Source: an uncultured Aliarcobacter sp. | Lineage (GTDB): Bacteria; Campylobacterota; Campylobacteria; Campylobacterales; Arcobacteraceae | Assembly: GCA_947629065.1 (NCBI GenBank) | Contig: CANRCH010000113.1 | Coordinates: 1 to 5,560 of the forward strand | DNA: 5,560 nt | Direction of reading: 5' to 3' | Shown: positions 1 to 5,557 of the stretch, in pieces | Numbering within the stretch: the first letter of the stretch is position 1 | How the letters are laid out: each line of letters starts with the position of its first letter | Translations under genes and position numbers: made by a program | The notes under the pieces: model-generated | Databases searched by the model: none | What the model saw: only the letters and a program-made list of their open reading frames with translations | Told to the model about the DNA's origin: nothing

Positions 1-1612
1 AAGTACTATCATAATCATAGCTCTCTGTAATTTTATCAAATCCATATCTAAGACCTACGTAAGTATCTCTAATTACCTCTTTTCCTAAGCCTACAGAGAA
101 ACCTTTATTTTTAATGTCTGAATCATAGTGGCTTCTTCTTAACTCATATTTACTTGAGTGAATTTCAACTTCTCCATTGTAATCACTATCATTAATAGCT
201 GGATTTTTAAGGCTTAATTCAAATCTACTTGATCTTTTTGATAAATCAGCACTAAGTCCCAAAGCAAGTCCTGATCCAAAAATATTTGCATCACTAATAG
301 ATCCATTTACCATAAATTTATCATAAGAACCATATCCCCCACCAAGCATTAAGCTTCCTGTAGGTGCTTCTGTTACTTTTACTTCGATATCTACTTTATC
401 GTTGCTTACTCTTTTTTCTTCTATTTGAACATCTTCAAAGAATCTTGATCTTTGAAGTTTATTTTTACTATCTTTAAAATCTGTTGCATTATATAAATCA
501 CCAGGTGCTAAATAAACATCTCTTCTAATTACTCTATCAAGAGTTCTAGTGTTTCCAGCAATTTTTACATCATTTATATAAACTTTTTCACCAGGAACTA
601 CACTATAAACTACATCAACTAAGTGATTCTCTTCATTTTTCTTTAAATCAAAATTAACTTCAGCAAAAGCATAACCTTTATCAGCAACTTTTGTTTTGAT
701 ATTCTCTTGATCTTGTCTTAATTTTTTAATATTAAATGTTTTTCCAATTTTTAATTTTAGATCATCATAAATCTCATTTTCATCAATTATAGAGTTATCA
801 ACAAAAACTTTAATATCATTTGTAGTATATTTTTCACCTTCATTTATAAAGAAGTCAAGTTTAGCTTGATTTGAAGCAAAATCAATGTCTAAAAATGGCT
901 CTTTAACTTCAGCATCTAAATAACCTTTTTCAAAATATAGATCATTTATTCTTCTTGCATCATATTTTAATTGGTCAAGTTTTAGCTCACCTGTGTTTTG
1001 TCCAAACCACCAAGAAGCAAACTCTTTTTCTTTGTTTGCAGTTACTTCATCAAACTGGCTTGAAGATAAATCTTCTGCACCATAATAGTTTGCTTTTTTA
1101 ATAATTACCTCATCACCTTTATTTACATAAAAAGTTACTTTCATTGAACCTTCTTCAAGTCTTTCAACTTCAGTTTCAACTACAGAGTTTATAAAACCTT
1201 CGCTTTCAAGAATACTTAAAAGGCTTTTTTGGGCATCTTGAACTCTTTTTTCAGTAAACATAATACCTTTTTTAAATTTTATTAAATCTTTTATTGTATC
1301 TTTATCTTCACTTCTAGTTTTATAACCTTTTATATCTACACTAGAAACAGATGGGTTTTCTTTAAATAGAAAAGTGATATTCCCATCACTGTTTTTTACT
1401 TCTATATCTTCAAAATATCCATACTTATATAGCTTTACAATGGCACTATTTAATTTATCTTCATCTAAATTGTCCCCAACTCTTAGCTCTGTTGTTTCAG
1501 CTAAAACCTGAGGAGAAATCTTATTTACATCTTTATATTCTATTGATTTAATCGTGTTTGCACAAAGAGCTGTTGCACAAGCAATTGATAAAAGTACTAT
1601 ACTATTTTTCAC
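1..1612 (-). CDS. bamA: Outer membrane protein assembly factor BamA (Omp85), N-terminal part; 3' end outside the window
   Basis: BamA is the outer-membrane pore of the Bam complex, which folds and inserts beta-barrel proteins. The reading frame is open for 537 codons from a GTG at 1612 to the window edge, so the product is incomplete; family members are usually over 700 residues. Residues 1-18 form a signal peptide ending in LCA. Five POTRA domains follow at roughly 20-87, 88-166, 167-261, 262-343 and 344-417. POTRA5 carries the hallmark GNTRTLDRVIRRD (353-365). From about 418 the sequence turns into Gly-rich alternating strands (LMLGGGYGSYDKF), the start of the barrel. The GTG start is supported by AAGGAT four bases upstream, by the signal peptide that begins there, and because the nearest upstream ATG is out of frame and the next Met codon is at residue 118. 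It is divergent from tyrA. TamA or another Omp85 member is less likely, since five POTRAs plus the VIRRD motif fit BamA. Confidence 0.93.
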   Translation of the reverse strand, partial: MKNSIVLLSIACATALCANTIKSIEYKDVNKISPQVLAETTELRVGDNLDEDKLNSAIVKLYKYGYFEDIEVKNSDGNITFLFKENPSVSSVDIKGYKTRSEDKDTIKDLIKFKKGIMFTEKRVQDAQKSLLSILESEGFINSVVETEVERLEEGSMKVTFYVNKGDEVIIKKANYYGAEDLSSSQFDEVTANKEKEFASWWFGQNTGELKLDQLKYDARRINDLYFEKGYLDAEVKEPFLDIDFASNQAKLDFFINEGEKYTTNDIKVFVDNSIIDENEIYDDLKLKIGKTFNIKKLRQDQENIKTKVADKGYAFAEVNFDLKKNEENHLVDVVYSVVPGEKVYINDVKIAGNTRTLDRVIRRDVYLAPGDLYNATDFKDSKNKLQRSRFFEDVQIEEKRVSNDKVDIEVKVTEAPTGSLMLGGGYGSYDKFMVNGSISDANIFGSGLALGLSADLSKRSSRFELSLKNPAINDSDYNGEVEIHSSKYELRRSHYDSDIKNKGFSVGLGKEVIRDTYVGLRYGFDKITESYDYDST

Positions 1613-1622
1613 AGTTATCCTT
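1613..1622 (-). promoter_or_regulatory. Ribosome binding site of bamA that fixes the GTG start
   Basis: Read on the minus strand, AAGGAT (plus-strand ATCCTT, 1617-1622) lies four bases before the GTG at 1610-1612. This is a strong Shine-Dalgarno match in very AT-rich DNA, and it decides for GTG over the upstream out-of-frame ATG. Confidence 0.7.
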
Positions 1623-1629
1623 AATTTGC

Positions 1630-1648
1630 ATAATAAAGCAATAATATA
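1630..1648 (-). promoter_or_regulatory. Candidate bamA -10 region (weak)
   Basis: On the minus strand two -10-like hexamers lie before bamA: TATTAT (plus-strand 1630-1635) and TATATT (plus-strand 1643-1648). Neither has a convincing -35 box at 16-18 bases, although -35 boxes are often poorly conserved in Campylobacterota. The first would leave a leader of only about 10-12 bases. The site is listed because the gene must be transcribed from this 105-base divergent gap or just inside tyrA, but the exact promoter cannot be chosen from sequence. Confidence 0.3.
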
Positions 1649-1659
1649 TCTAAATATAG

Positions 1660-1687
1660 TTTACATAAATCTAAAGTAGTGTATAAT
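1660..1687 (+). promoter_or_regulatory. Sigma70-type promoter of tyrA
   Basis: TTTACA (1660-1665, five of six matches to the -35 consensus) and a perfect TATAAT (1682-1687) are separated by 16 bases. Transcription should begin near 1694, giving a leader of about 25 bases that contains the ribosome binding site at 1707-1710. This placement excludes a GTG at 1679, directly before the -10 box, as the tyrA start. Confidence 0.7.
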
Positions 1688-1706
1688 TTTGCCTTAAATT
1701 ATAAAA

Positions 1707-1720
1707 AAGGTTTAGTTTTG
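1707..1720 (+). promoter_or_regulatory. Ribosome binding site and TTG start of tyrA
   Basis: AAGG (1707-1710) is seven bases before TTG (1718-1720). Translation from this TTG gives MKVGIIGLG, placing the Rossmann beta strand directly at the N terminus as expected for this enzyme. Confidence 0.65.
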
Positions 1721-2548
1721 AAAGTAGGAATTATTGGTTTAGGTTTAATGGGGGGATCTTTAGCAAAAGCTTTAAAAAGATACAGCATAGCTTCAAAAGT
1801 TTTTGGATTTACAAATAGCGAAAGAAGCAAAAAAGAGATTGAAGAGCTAGGATTAGTTGATGAACTTGTATCTTTGGATTTTATGAAAAAAGAGTGTGAT
1901 ATTATAATATTATCAATTCCTGTTGATGCAATAATATCTATGTTTCCAGATTTCTTAGATATAAGTGAAACAACAACTATTATTGATATGGGTTCTACAA
2001 AAGAGTTTATAATCAAAAGTATTCCAAGTAAGATTAGAAAAAACTTCGTTGCAGCTCACCCAATGACAGGAACTGAAAAAAATGGTCCAAAAGCAGCAAT
2101 AGATAATTTATATGAAGGAAAAACTGTAGTTTTATGCGATTTAGAAGAGAATTCAAATAAGCATGTAAACAAAGCATTTAGAATTTTTCAAGAAATAGGT
2201 ATGAGAATAGTTGTAATGGATAGCAAAGAGCATGATGTTCACGCTTGTTATATTTCACATTTACCACACTTAATATCGTTCTCTTTGGCAAATACAGTTA
2301 TGGCAAATCAAAATCCAAAAGAGATTATCTCTCTTGCAGCTGGTGGATTTAAAGATATGAGTAGAATTGCAAAATCAAGCCCTAGAATGTGGAGAGATAT
2401 TTTTAAACAAAATAAAGAGAACTTACTTGAATCAATAGACTCTTTTGAGCAACAGCTACAAAGTGCAAGAAAATTAATAGAAAATGAAGAATATGATAAA
2501 TTAGAAGATTGGATGGCAAAAGCAAATACTTTACATGAGATTTTATAA
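1718..2548 (+). CDS. tyrA: Prephenate dehydrogenase TyrA (monofunctional)
   Basis: TyrA oxidatively decarboxylates prephenate to 4-hydroxyphenylpyruvate with NAD(P)+, the committed step to tyrosine in the cytoplasm. Counting from the TTG start (276 residues), the dinucleotide-binding motif GLGLMGGS is at 7-14. DMGSTK at 91-96 contains a conserved Ser. AAHPMTGTEKNGP (112-124) carries His114, which aligns with the catalytic His of known prephenate dehydrogenases. SHLPH (180-184) and GGFKDMSRIAKSSPRMW (209-225), with its substrate-site Arg, follow, and the C-terminal part is helical. The length leaves no room for a fused chorismate mutase or an ACT domain, so feedback control through an ACT domain is absent. 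The frame stays open upstream to a GTG at 1679, but that codon lies directly before the -10 box and would add 13 residues in front of the Rossmann strand. The gene is transcribed away from bamA, and the next gene begins 75 bases on. Arogenate dehydrogenase specificity cannot be excluded by eye. Confidence 0.93.
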   Translation: MKVGIIGLGLMGGSLAKALKRYSIASKVFGFTNSERSKKEIEELGLVDELVSLDFMKKECDIIILSIPVDAIISMFPDFLDISETTTIIDMGSTKEFIIKSIPSKIRKNFVAAHPMTGTEKNGPKAAIDNLYEGKTVVLCDLEENSNKHVNKAFRIFQEIGMRIVVMDSKEHDVHACYISHLPHLISFSLANTVMANQNPKEIISLAAGGFKDMSRIAKSSPRMWRDIFKQNKENLLESIDSFEQQLQSARKLIENEEYDKLEDWMAKANTLHEIL

Positions 2549-2570
2549 ATGAAATCTAATTTGCTACAAT
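2542..2570 (+). promoter_or_regulatory. Candidate promoter P1 of the DUF1104/two-component operon
   Basis: TGCTACAAT (2562-2570) is an extended -10 (TGn plus TACAAT), with TTTATA (2542-2547, four of six -35 matches) 17 bases upstream. The -35 overlaps the tyrA stop codon. The leader would be about 47 bases. Confidence 0.45.
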
Positions 2571-2593
2571 CAACAAATATTACACAGTTCTTA

Positions 2594-2602
2594 TGTTAGA
2601 AT
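2594..2602 (+). promoter_or_regulatory. Candidate promoter P2 of the DUF1104/two-component operon
   Basis: TGTTAGAAT (2594-2602) is a second extended -10, with no good -35 at the right distance. It would start RNA near 2609, about 15 bases before the ATG. P1 and P2 could both be used, and only one may be real. No terminator hairpin separates this region from tyrA, so read-through is also possible. Confidence 0.4.
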
Positions 2603-2623
2603 GAAATAAAAAAAGAAGAGTTT

Positions 2624-2869
2624 ATGAAAAAAGTTTTTGTATTAGTTTTTTTAATTTTTACTTCAATGATGGCAAAAGAGAACTATAGTCAAATGAGTAC
2701 ACAAGAGTTAATAGAGATAATAGGTTTTGTGGATGATAAGGATAAAAAAGATTTCTTTAATGAGTTAAACAAAAGAGTATCTAAAATGACATCTTTTGAA
2801 AAGTCTCAATATGAAAAAAGAATGAATAATCCAAATGAAGATAGTAAAGAGCTAGAAGATGAAGAGTAA
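2624..2869 (+). CDS. Small secreted protein, probable DUF1104 family, first gene of a two-component operon
   Basis: An 81-residue protein. Residues 1-17 form a signal peptide (Lys-Lys, hydrophobic core, ending SMMA), so the mature part of about 64 residues should be periplasmic. There is no lipobox Cys. The core, 24-67, begins MSTQELIEIIGFVDDKDKKD and runs through RVSKMTSFEKSQYEKRM. It is helical and charged and resembles, from memory, the DUF1104 proteins common in Campylobacterota, whose function is not established. The tail (68-81) is strongly acidic. The mature protein has no Cys or His, so metal or haem binding is unlikely. AAGAAG lies a few bases before the ATG. The last 11 bases overlap the start of the response-regulator gene, so translation is probably coupled. 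Size, location and position before a regulator-kinase pair recall the CpxP/Spy helical periplasmic proteins, but this is an analogy of context and shape, not shown homology. Confidence 0.75.
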   Translation: MKKVFVLVFLIFTSMMAKENYSQMSTQELIEIIGFVDDKDKKDFFNELNKRVSKMTSFEKSQYEKRMNNPNEDSKELEDEE

Positions 2870-3527
2870 AATATTATTATTAGAAGATGATTATAACTTA
2901 AGTGAAACAGTTGCAGAGTATTTTGAAGATGAAGGCTTTGAAGTTCTTTGTGCTTATGATGGAGAAGAAGCAAGTGCTTTAATATATGAAAATAATTTTG
3001 ATATATTACTGCTTGATGTAAATGTTCCAAAAAAGAGTGGATTTGAAGTTTTAAAAGAAGCAAGAGTTGATGGGAAAACAACACCTGCAATTTTTATTAC
3101 ATCTTTAAACTCAATGGATTCTCTTGAAGAAGGATTTTCAAGTGGATGTGATGATTATATTAGAAAACCATTTGAACTAAAAGAGTTGCTTTTACGAGTA
3201 CAAATTCTAATCAAAAAAGAGTTCTCTAAAAAAGATGATTTAATACAAATTGCACCAAATATAACATTTAATCCAATCTCAAATGAGATAAAAAGCACAG
3301 ATGAAGAGATAAAACTAAATCTAAAAGAGCTAAAACTTTTAAAACTATTTTTACAACATCCAAATGAGCTAATTCCACACGATAGAATTTATGATTTTGT
3401 ATGGGAGTATGATGAGGAGTATAGTGATAACTCATTGCGAACATATATTAAAAATTTAAGAAAAATATTAGGAAAAGATAAAATTGTTAGCCTTAAAAAA
3501 CTTGGATACAGATTTAACCAAGAGTGA
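2859..3527 (+). CDS. OmpR/PhoB-family response regulator
   Basis: A 222-residue DNA-binding response regulator. The receiver domain (about 3-118) has the acidic pair Asp10-Asp11, phospho-acceptor Asp53 in LLLDVNVP, switch Thr81 in FITS, and Lys103 in the DDYIRKPF loop, so all phosphorylation residues are present. The winged-helix domain (about 128-222) contains LNLKELKLLKLFLQHPNELI, the recognition-helix region NSLRTYIKNLRKILG, and the terminal wing KKLGYRF, as in OmpR/PhoB proteins. The ATG lies inside the end of the preceding gene (11-base overlap), with AAAGAG seven bases upstream (2846-2851). The kinase gene overlaps its 3' end. Its phosphodonor is almost certainly that kinase. Targets are unknown; its own operon and the gene at 5069 are candidates. 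No specific named regulator can be assigned with confidence. Confidence 0.93.
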   Translation: MKSKILLLEDDYNLSETVAEYFEDEGFEVLCAYDGEEASALIYENNFDILLLDVNVPKKSGFEVLKEARVDGKTTPAIFITSLNSMDSLEEGFSSGCDDYIRKPFELKELLLRVQILIKKEFSKKDDLIQIAPNITFNPISNEIKSTDEEIKLNLKELKLLKLFLQHPNELIPHDRIYDFVWEYDEEYSDNSLRTYIKNLRKILGKDKIVSLKKLGYRFNQE

Positions 3528-4671
3528 AACTAGAACTCTTCTTGGTTTCTCTTTTTTATACTCTTTTTTAGTTTTAGTAATATTAAGCGTAGTTGCTTTT
3601 TTATACTATCAATTTAAAAAAGATTTAATGCTACAAGAGAAAAGACAAACTCTACAAAATTACTCAAATTCACATATAGCAAACCTAAAAGAGCTTCATA
3701 TAAATATTGATAAAAGTAAAATATATCCAAGAGATGATAGATTTGAAAGCGCAATATATGATAGTTCGAAAAAGAAGATATTTGCAACAGCAGAGTTTAA
3801 AAATGTACATCTTGATGAGGTTATATATCTTAATAAAGGTAAAATTTACTATATAAAAGAGCCTGAATCTTTCTATTTGGGTTCAAAATATGTTGTTGTT
3901 GCAATCAGTGATGATAGACTTTGGTTTGAAGCTATAAAATACAAAATATTAGTTTTGTTTCTAATATCTTTTCTTTTTATGTCAATTATTGGATATTTTA
4001 TTGCAAAGATATTTTTAAAACCTATGAGAGATGCAATTAAACTTCTTGATAGATTTATAAAAGATACAACTCATGAATTAAATACTCCTATTTCTGCAAT
4101 TATTTCAAATATTGAGATGATAGATAAAAACTCTTTAGATGAAAAACTTGTAAAAAAGATAAATAGAATTGAAATTGGTGCTAAAACTATTTCAAATATA
4201 TATGAAGATTTAACTTTTGTATCTTTAAATAATCAAATAATATCAAATAATGAAACTCTGAACTTAAGCCAAACTCTTCTTCAAAGAGTTGATTTCTTCA
4301 AAACTATTGCAAGTAGCAAAAAAATAGAGTTTATTTTAGATATTGAAGATAATATATTTTTTGAAGCTGATCAAAAAAAGATTAGCAAATTAATAGATAA
4401 TCTTCTATCAAATGCTATTAAATATAATAAATTTAAAGGCTTTATAAAAGTTAGCCTAAAAGACAGACTTTTAATAGTTGAAGATAGTGGAAAAGGTATA
4501 AGTAAACAAGATATAGAAAAACTTTTTGTAAGATATGAAAGATTCGATAAAAGTGTTGGTGGTTTTGGAATAGGGCTTAATATAGTTCATTTAATTGCAA
4601 AAGAGTATGATTTGAAAATAGATGTAATCTCAAAACTTGAAGTTGGAACAAGGATGAAAATAAGATGGTAA
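3484..4671 (+). CDS. Membrane sensor histidine kinase, partner of the preceding regulator
   Basis: A 395-residue inner-membrane kinase. TM1 is at about 20-43 and TM2 at about 154-178, leaving a periplasmic sensor region of about 110 residues with no family I recognise. The HisKA helix follows almost at once: FIKDTTHELNTP with phospho-acceptor His197, only about 19 residues after TM2, so there is no HAMP domain. The ATPase domain has the N box LIDNLLSNAIKYN (Asn306, Asn310), G1 VEDSGKGIS (Asp334, Gly336, Gly338), an F-box-like FVRYERF (348-354) and G2 GGFGIGLN (359-366). All catalytic motifs are intact. No ATG is available near the start. TTG at 3484 has AGGA (3470-3473) ten bases upstream and gives a 44-base overlap with the regulator gene; TTG at 3502 would remove six residues and lacks a ribosome site. 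The ligand is unknown. The flanking periplasmic protein and cytochrome genes suggest an envelope or redox signal. Confidence 0.92.
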   Translation: MLALKNLDTDLTKSETRTLLGFSFLYSFLVLVILSVVAFLYYQFKKDLMLQEKRQTLQNYSNSHIANLKELHINIDKSKIYPRDDRFESAIYDSSKKKIFATAEFKNVHLDEVIYLNKGKIYYIKEPESFYLGSKYVVVAISDDRLWFEAIKYKILVLFLISFLFMSIIGYFIAKIFLKPMRDAIKLLDRFIKDTTHELNTPISAIISNIEMIDKNSLDEKLVKKINRIEIGAKTISNIYEDLTFVSLNNQIISNNETLNLSQTLLQRVDFFKTIASSKKIEFILDIEDNIFFEADQKKISKLIDNLLSNAIKYNKFKGFIKVSLKDRLLIVEDSGKGISKQDIEKLFVRYERFDKSVGGFGIGLNIVHLIAKEYDLKIDVISKLEVGTRMKIRW

Positions 4672-5003
4672 GAGCAATATTTTTACTAATAATTTGTTTT
4701 TGTTTTTTAGATGCAAATAAAAAAACTGTTTATGAAAGAAATTGTGTTGAGTGTCATAGAAAAATCCCTGTTACTATTGATAAATATTTTTATAGATATT
4801 TACTTGAATATAGTAGCGAAGAGGATGTAAAAGAGTCTATGTTTAATTTTATAAAAAATCCAACAAAAGATAAAAGCTTAATGTCTGAATCTTTAATCAA
4901 AAGATTTGGATTAAAGAAAAAAACAATACTAAAAGATGAAGAGATAAAAGAGGCAATCGATATATATTGGGAAGAGTATAATCTTTTTGACAAATTAAAA
5001 TAG
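4665..5003 (+). CDS. Small periplasmic single-haem c-type cytochrome, last gene of the two-component operon
   Basis: A 112-residue protein. Residues 1-17 are a hydrophobic export signal (IFLLIICFCFL followed by a likely cut after DA). The mature protein has one haem c attachment site, CVECH (Cys27, Cys30, His31). The only later Met is Met73 in SLMSESLIKRFG if Met59 is excluded as too close; its setting resembles the sixth-ligand region of class I cytochromes, where RFG often follows. The C-terminal helix (about 90-112) is Glu-rich. Length is right for a small cytochrome c. The ATG overlaps the kinase stop by seven bases, with AGGA (4651-4654) ten bases upstream, so it is co-transcribed with and probably coupled to the kinase. 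It may be an electron carrier made in response to the pathway, or a redox or haem-based accessory sensor; sequence cannot decide. It lacks the look of a DHC or multi-haem protein. Confidence 0.85.
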   Translation: MVRAIFLLIICFCFLDANKKTVYERNCVECHRKIPVTIDKYFYRYLLEYSSEEDVKESMFNFIKNPTKDKSLMSESLIKRFGLKKKTILKDEEIKEAIDIYWEEYNLFDKLK

Positions 5004-5009
5004 AGGAAA

Positions 5010-5042
5010 TTTCACAATATATTCACTAAACATTGATAAAGT
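5010..5042 (+). repeat. Three 11-bp tandem direct repeats, candidate OmpR-family operator
   Basis: Three consecutive 11-base units read TTTCACAATAT (5010-5020), ATTCACTAAAC (5021-5031) and ATTGATAAAGT (5032-5042). The first two share TTCAC at exactly one helical turn; the third is a weaker TTGAT version. OmpR/PhoB-type regulators bind such direct repeats spaced 10-11 bases, and the array overlaps the candidate -35 of the next gene. In AT-rich DNA a five-base match can arise by chance, so the operator role is inference. Confidence 0.35.
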
Positions 5043-5049
5043 TTATAAA
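5022..5049 (+). promoter_or_regulatory. Candidate promoter of the glycine-zipper gene
   Basis: TTCACT (5022-5027, four of six -35 matches) and TATAAA (5044-5049) are 16 bases apart. The start would fall near 5056, with AAGGA (5058-5062) six bases before the ATG at 5069. The -35 lies inside the 11-bp repeat array. No terminator hairpin was seen between 5004 and 5068, so read-through from the cytochrome gene is possible. Confidence 0.4.
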
Positions 5050-5068
5050 TTCAAAATAAGGATTTAAA

Positions 5069-5557
5069 ATGAAAAAAGTTTTATCAATGTTTATAATTTC
5101 AAGTTCACTACTATTTGCAAATAATAACGATATAGGATTAGATACAATAATTGGAGCAACAATTGGAGTTGCTATTGGAAATCAAATAGGTCATGGAAGT
5201 GGAAGAGATGCTGCAAAAGTTGCTGGTGGAGTTTTAGGTGCTGTTATAGCAAACAGTTCAAGACCTCCACAAAATCAACAAAATAACTACTATAATAGCC
5301 AAGCATACTATCCACAACAAAATATTGGATATGTAGGAACTCCTGTTCAAGGAACAACAGTTATAAATAATTATTACAACAATGATCCATATTATAGACC
5401 ACAAACAAGTGTAAATATAAACTATTTAGGTGGTTTTTATGGAGCAGGATTTAGAAATCATCACTATTCTCCACCAAGACACCATTATTCACCAAGATAT
5501 TATAAAAAATCTCCTCCAAGAACAAATTTTTATGGTGGTTTTTCTTATCATAGATAA
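5069..5557 (+). CDS. Secreted glycine-zipper protein with Tyr/Asn/Pro/His-rich tail
   Basis: A 162-residue protein of unknown function. Residues 1-17 form a signal peptide (MKKVLSMFIISSSLLFA) with no lipobox Cys. Residues 24-62 form a glycine-zipper hairpin: Gly29, 33, 37 and 41 are spaced every four residues, then a turn HGSGRDAA, then a second hydrophobic Gly-rich stretch VAGGVLGAVIA (51-61). This matches the two-helix glycine-zipper (17-kDa surface antigen-like) type that packs in or on membranes. From about 63 the sequence is low-complexity: 17 Tyr, many Asn, Gln and Pro, and a near-duplicate HHYSPPR (131-137) and HHYSPR (138-143), ending FYGGFSYHR. AAGGA (5058-5062) supports the ATG. The TAA is three bases before the window end. 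It lies 65 bases after the cytochrome gene on the same strand. The outer membrane or periplasm is likely; a metal- or surface-binding role for the His/Tyr tail is speculation. Confidence 0.8.
   Translation: MKKVLSMFIISSSLLFANNNDIGLDTIIGATIGVAIGNQIGHGSGRDAAKVAGGVLGAVIANSSRPPQNQQNNYYNSQAYYPQQNIGYVGTPVQGTTVINNYYNNDPYYRPQTSVNINYLGGFYGAGFRNHHYSPPRHHYSPRYYKKSPPRTNFYGGFSYHR
5459..5497 (+). repeat. In-gene tandem near-repeat encoding HHYSP(P)R twice
   Basis: The unit at 5459-5479 (seven codons, HHYSPPR) is followed directly by 5480-5497 (six codons, HHYSPR). The copies differ by one missing Pro codon and several silent third-position changes, so the duplication is not recent or is kept by selection on the protein. 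Confidence 0.6.

Noticed and set aside
1613..1631. Upstream ATG as the start of bamA (minus strand)
   Set aside because: It is 19 bases before the GTG and therefore out of frame, and it precedes rather than follows the AAGGAT ribosome site.
1699..2016. Open frame of 105 codons on the minus strand inside tyrA
   Set aside because: It lies antisense to a well-conserved enzyme, has a Ser/Ile-rich composition typical of the reverse of AT-rich coding DNA, and shows no recognisable domain.
2549..2599. A 16-codon frame starting with ATG directly after the tyrA stop
   Set aside because: It has no ribosome site of its own, runs through both extended -10 elements, and has no recognisable product.
2806..3090. 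Open frame of 94 codons on the minus strand across the small-protein and regulator genes
   Set aside because: The product is a Leu/His/Ser-rich low-complexity string, the mirror of GAA/GAT/AAA codons in the receiver domain, and it crosses two real genes.
4790..4993. Open frame of 67 codons on the minus strand inside the cytochrome gene
   Set aside because: It is Ser/Phe-rich, the reverse of Lys/Glu codons, and overlaps a gene with a clear haem motif.
5036..5046. Small palindrome ATAAA-G-TTTAT between the cytochrome and glycine-zipper genes, as a terminator
   Set aside because: The arms are only five A/T pairs with no usable loop and no following T-run, so it cannot form a stable terminator hairpin.
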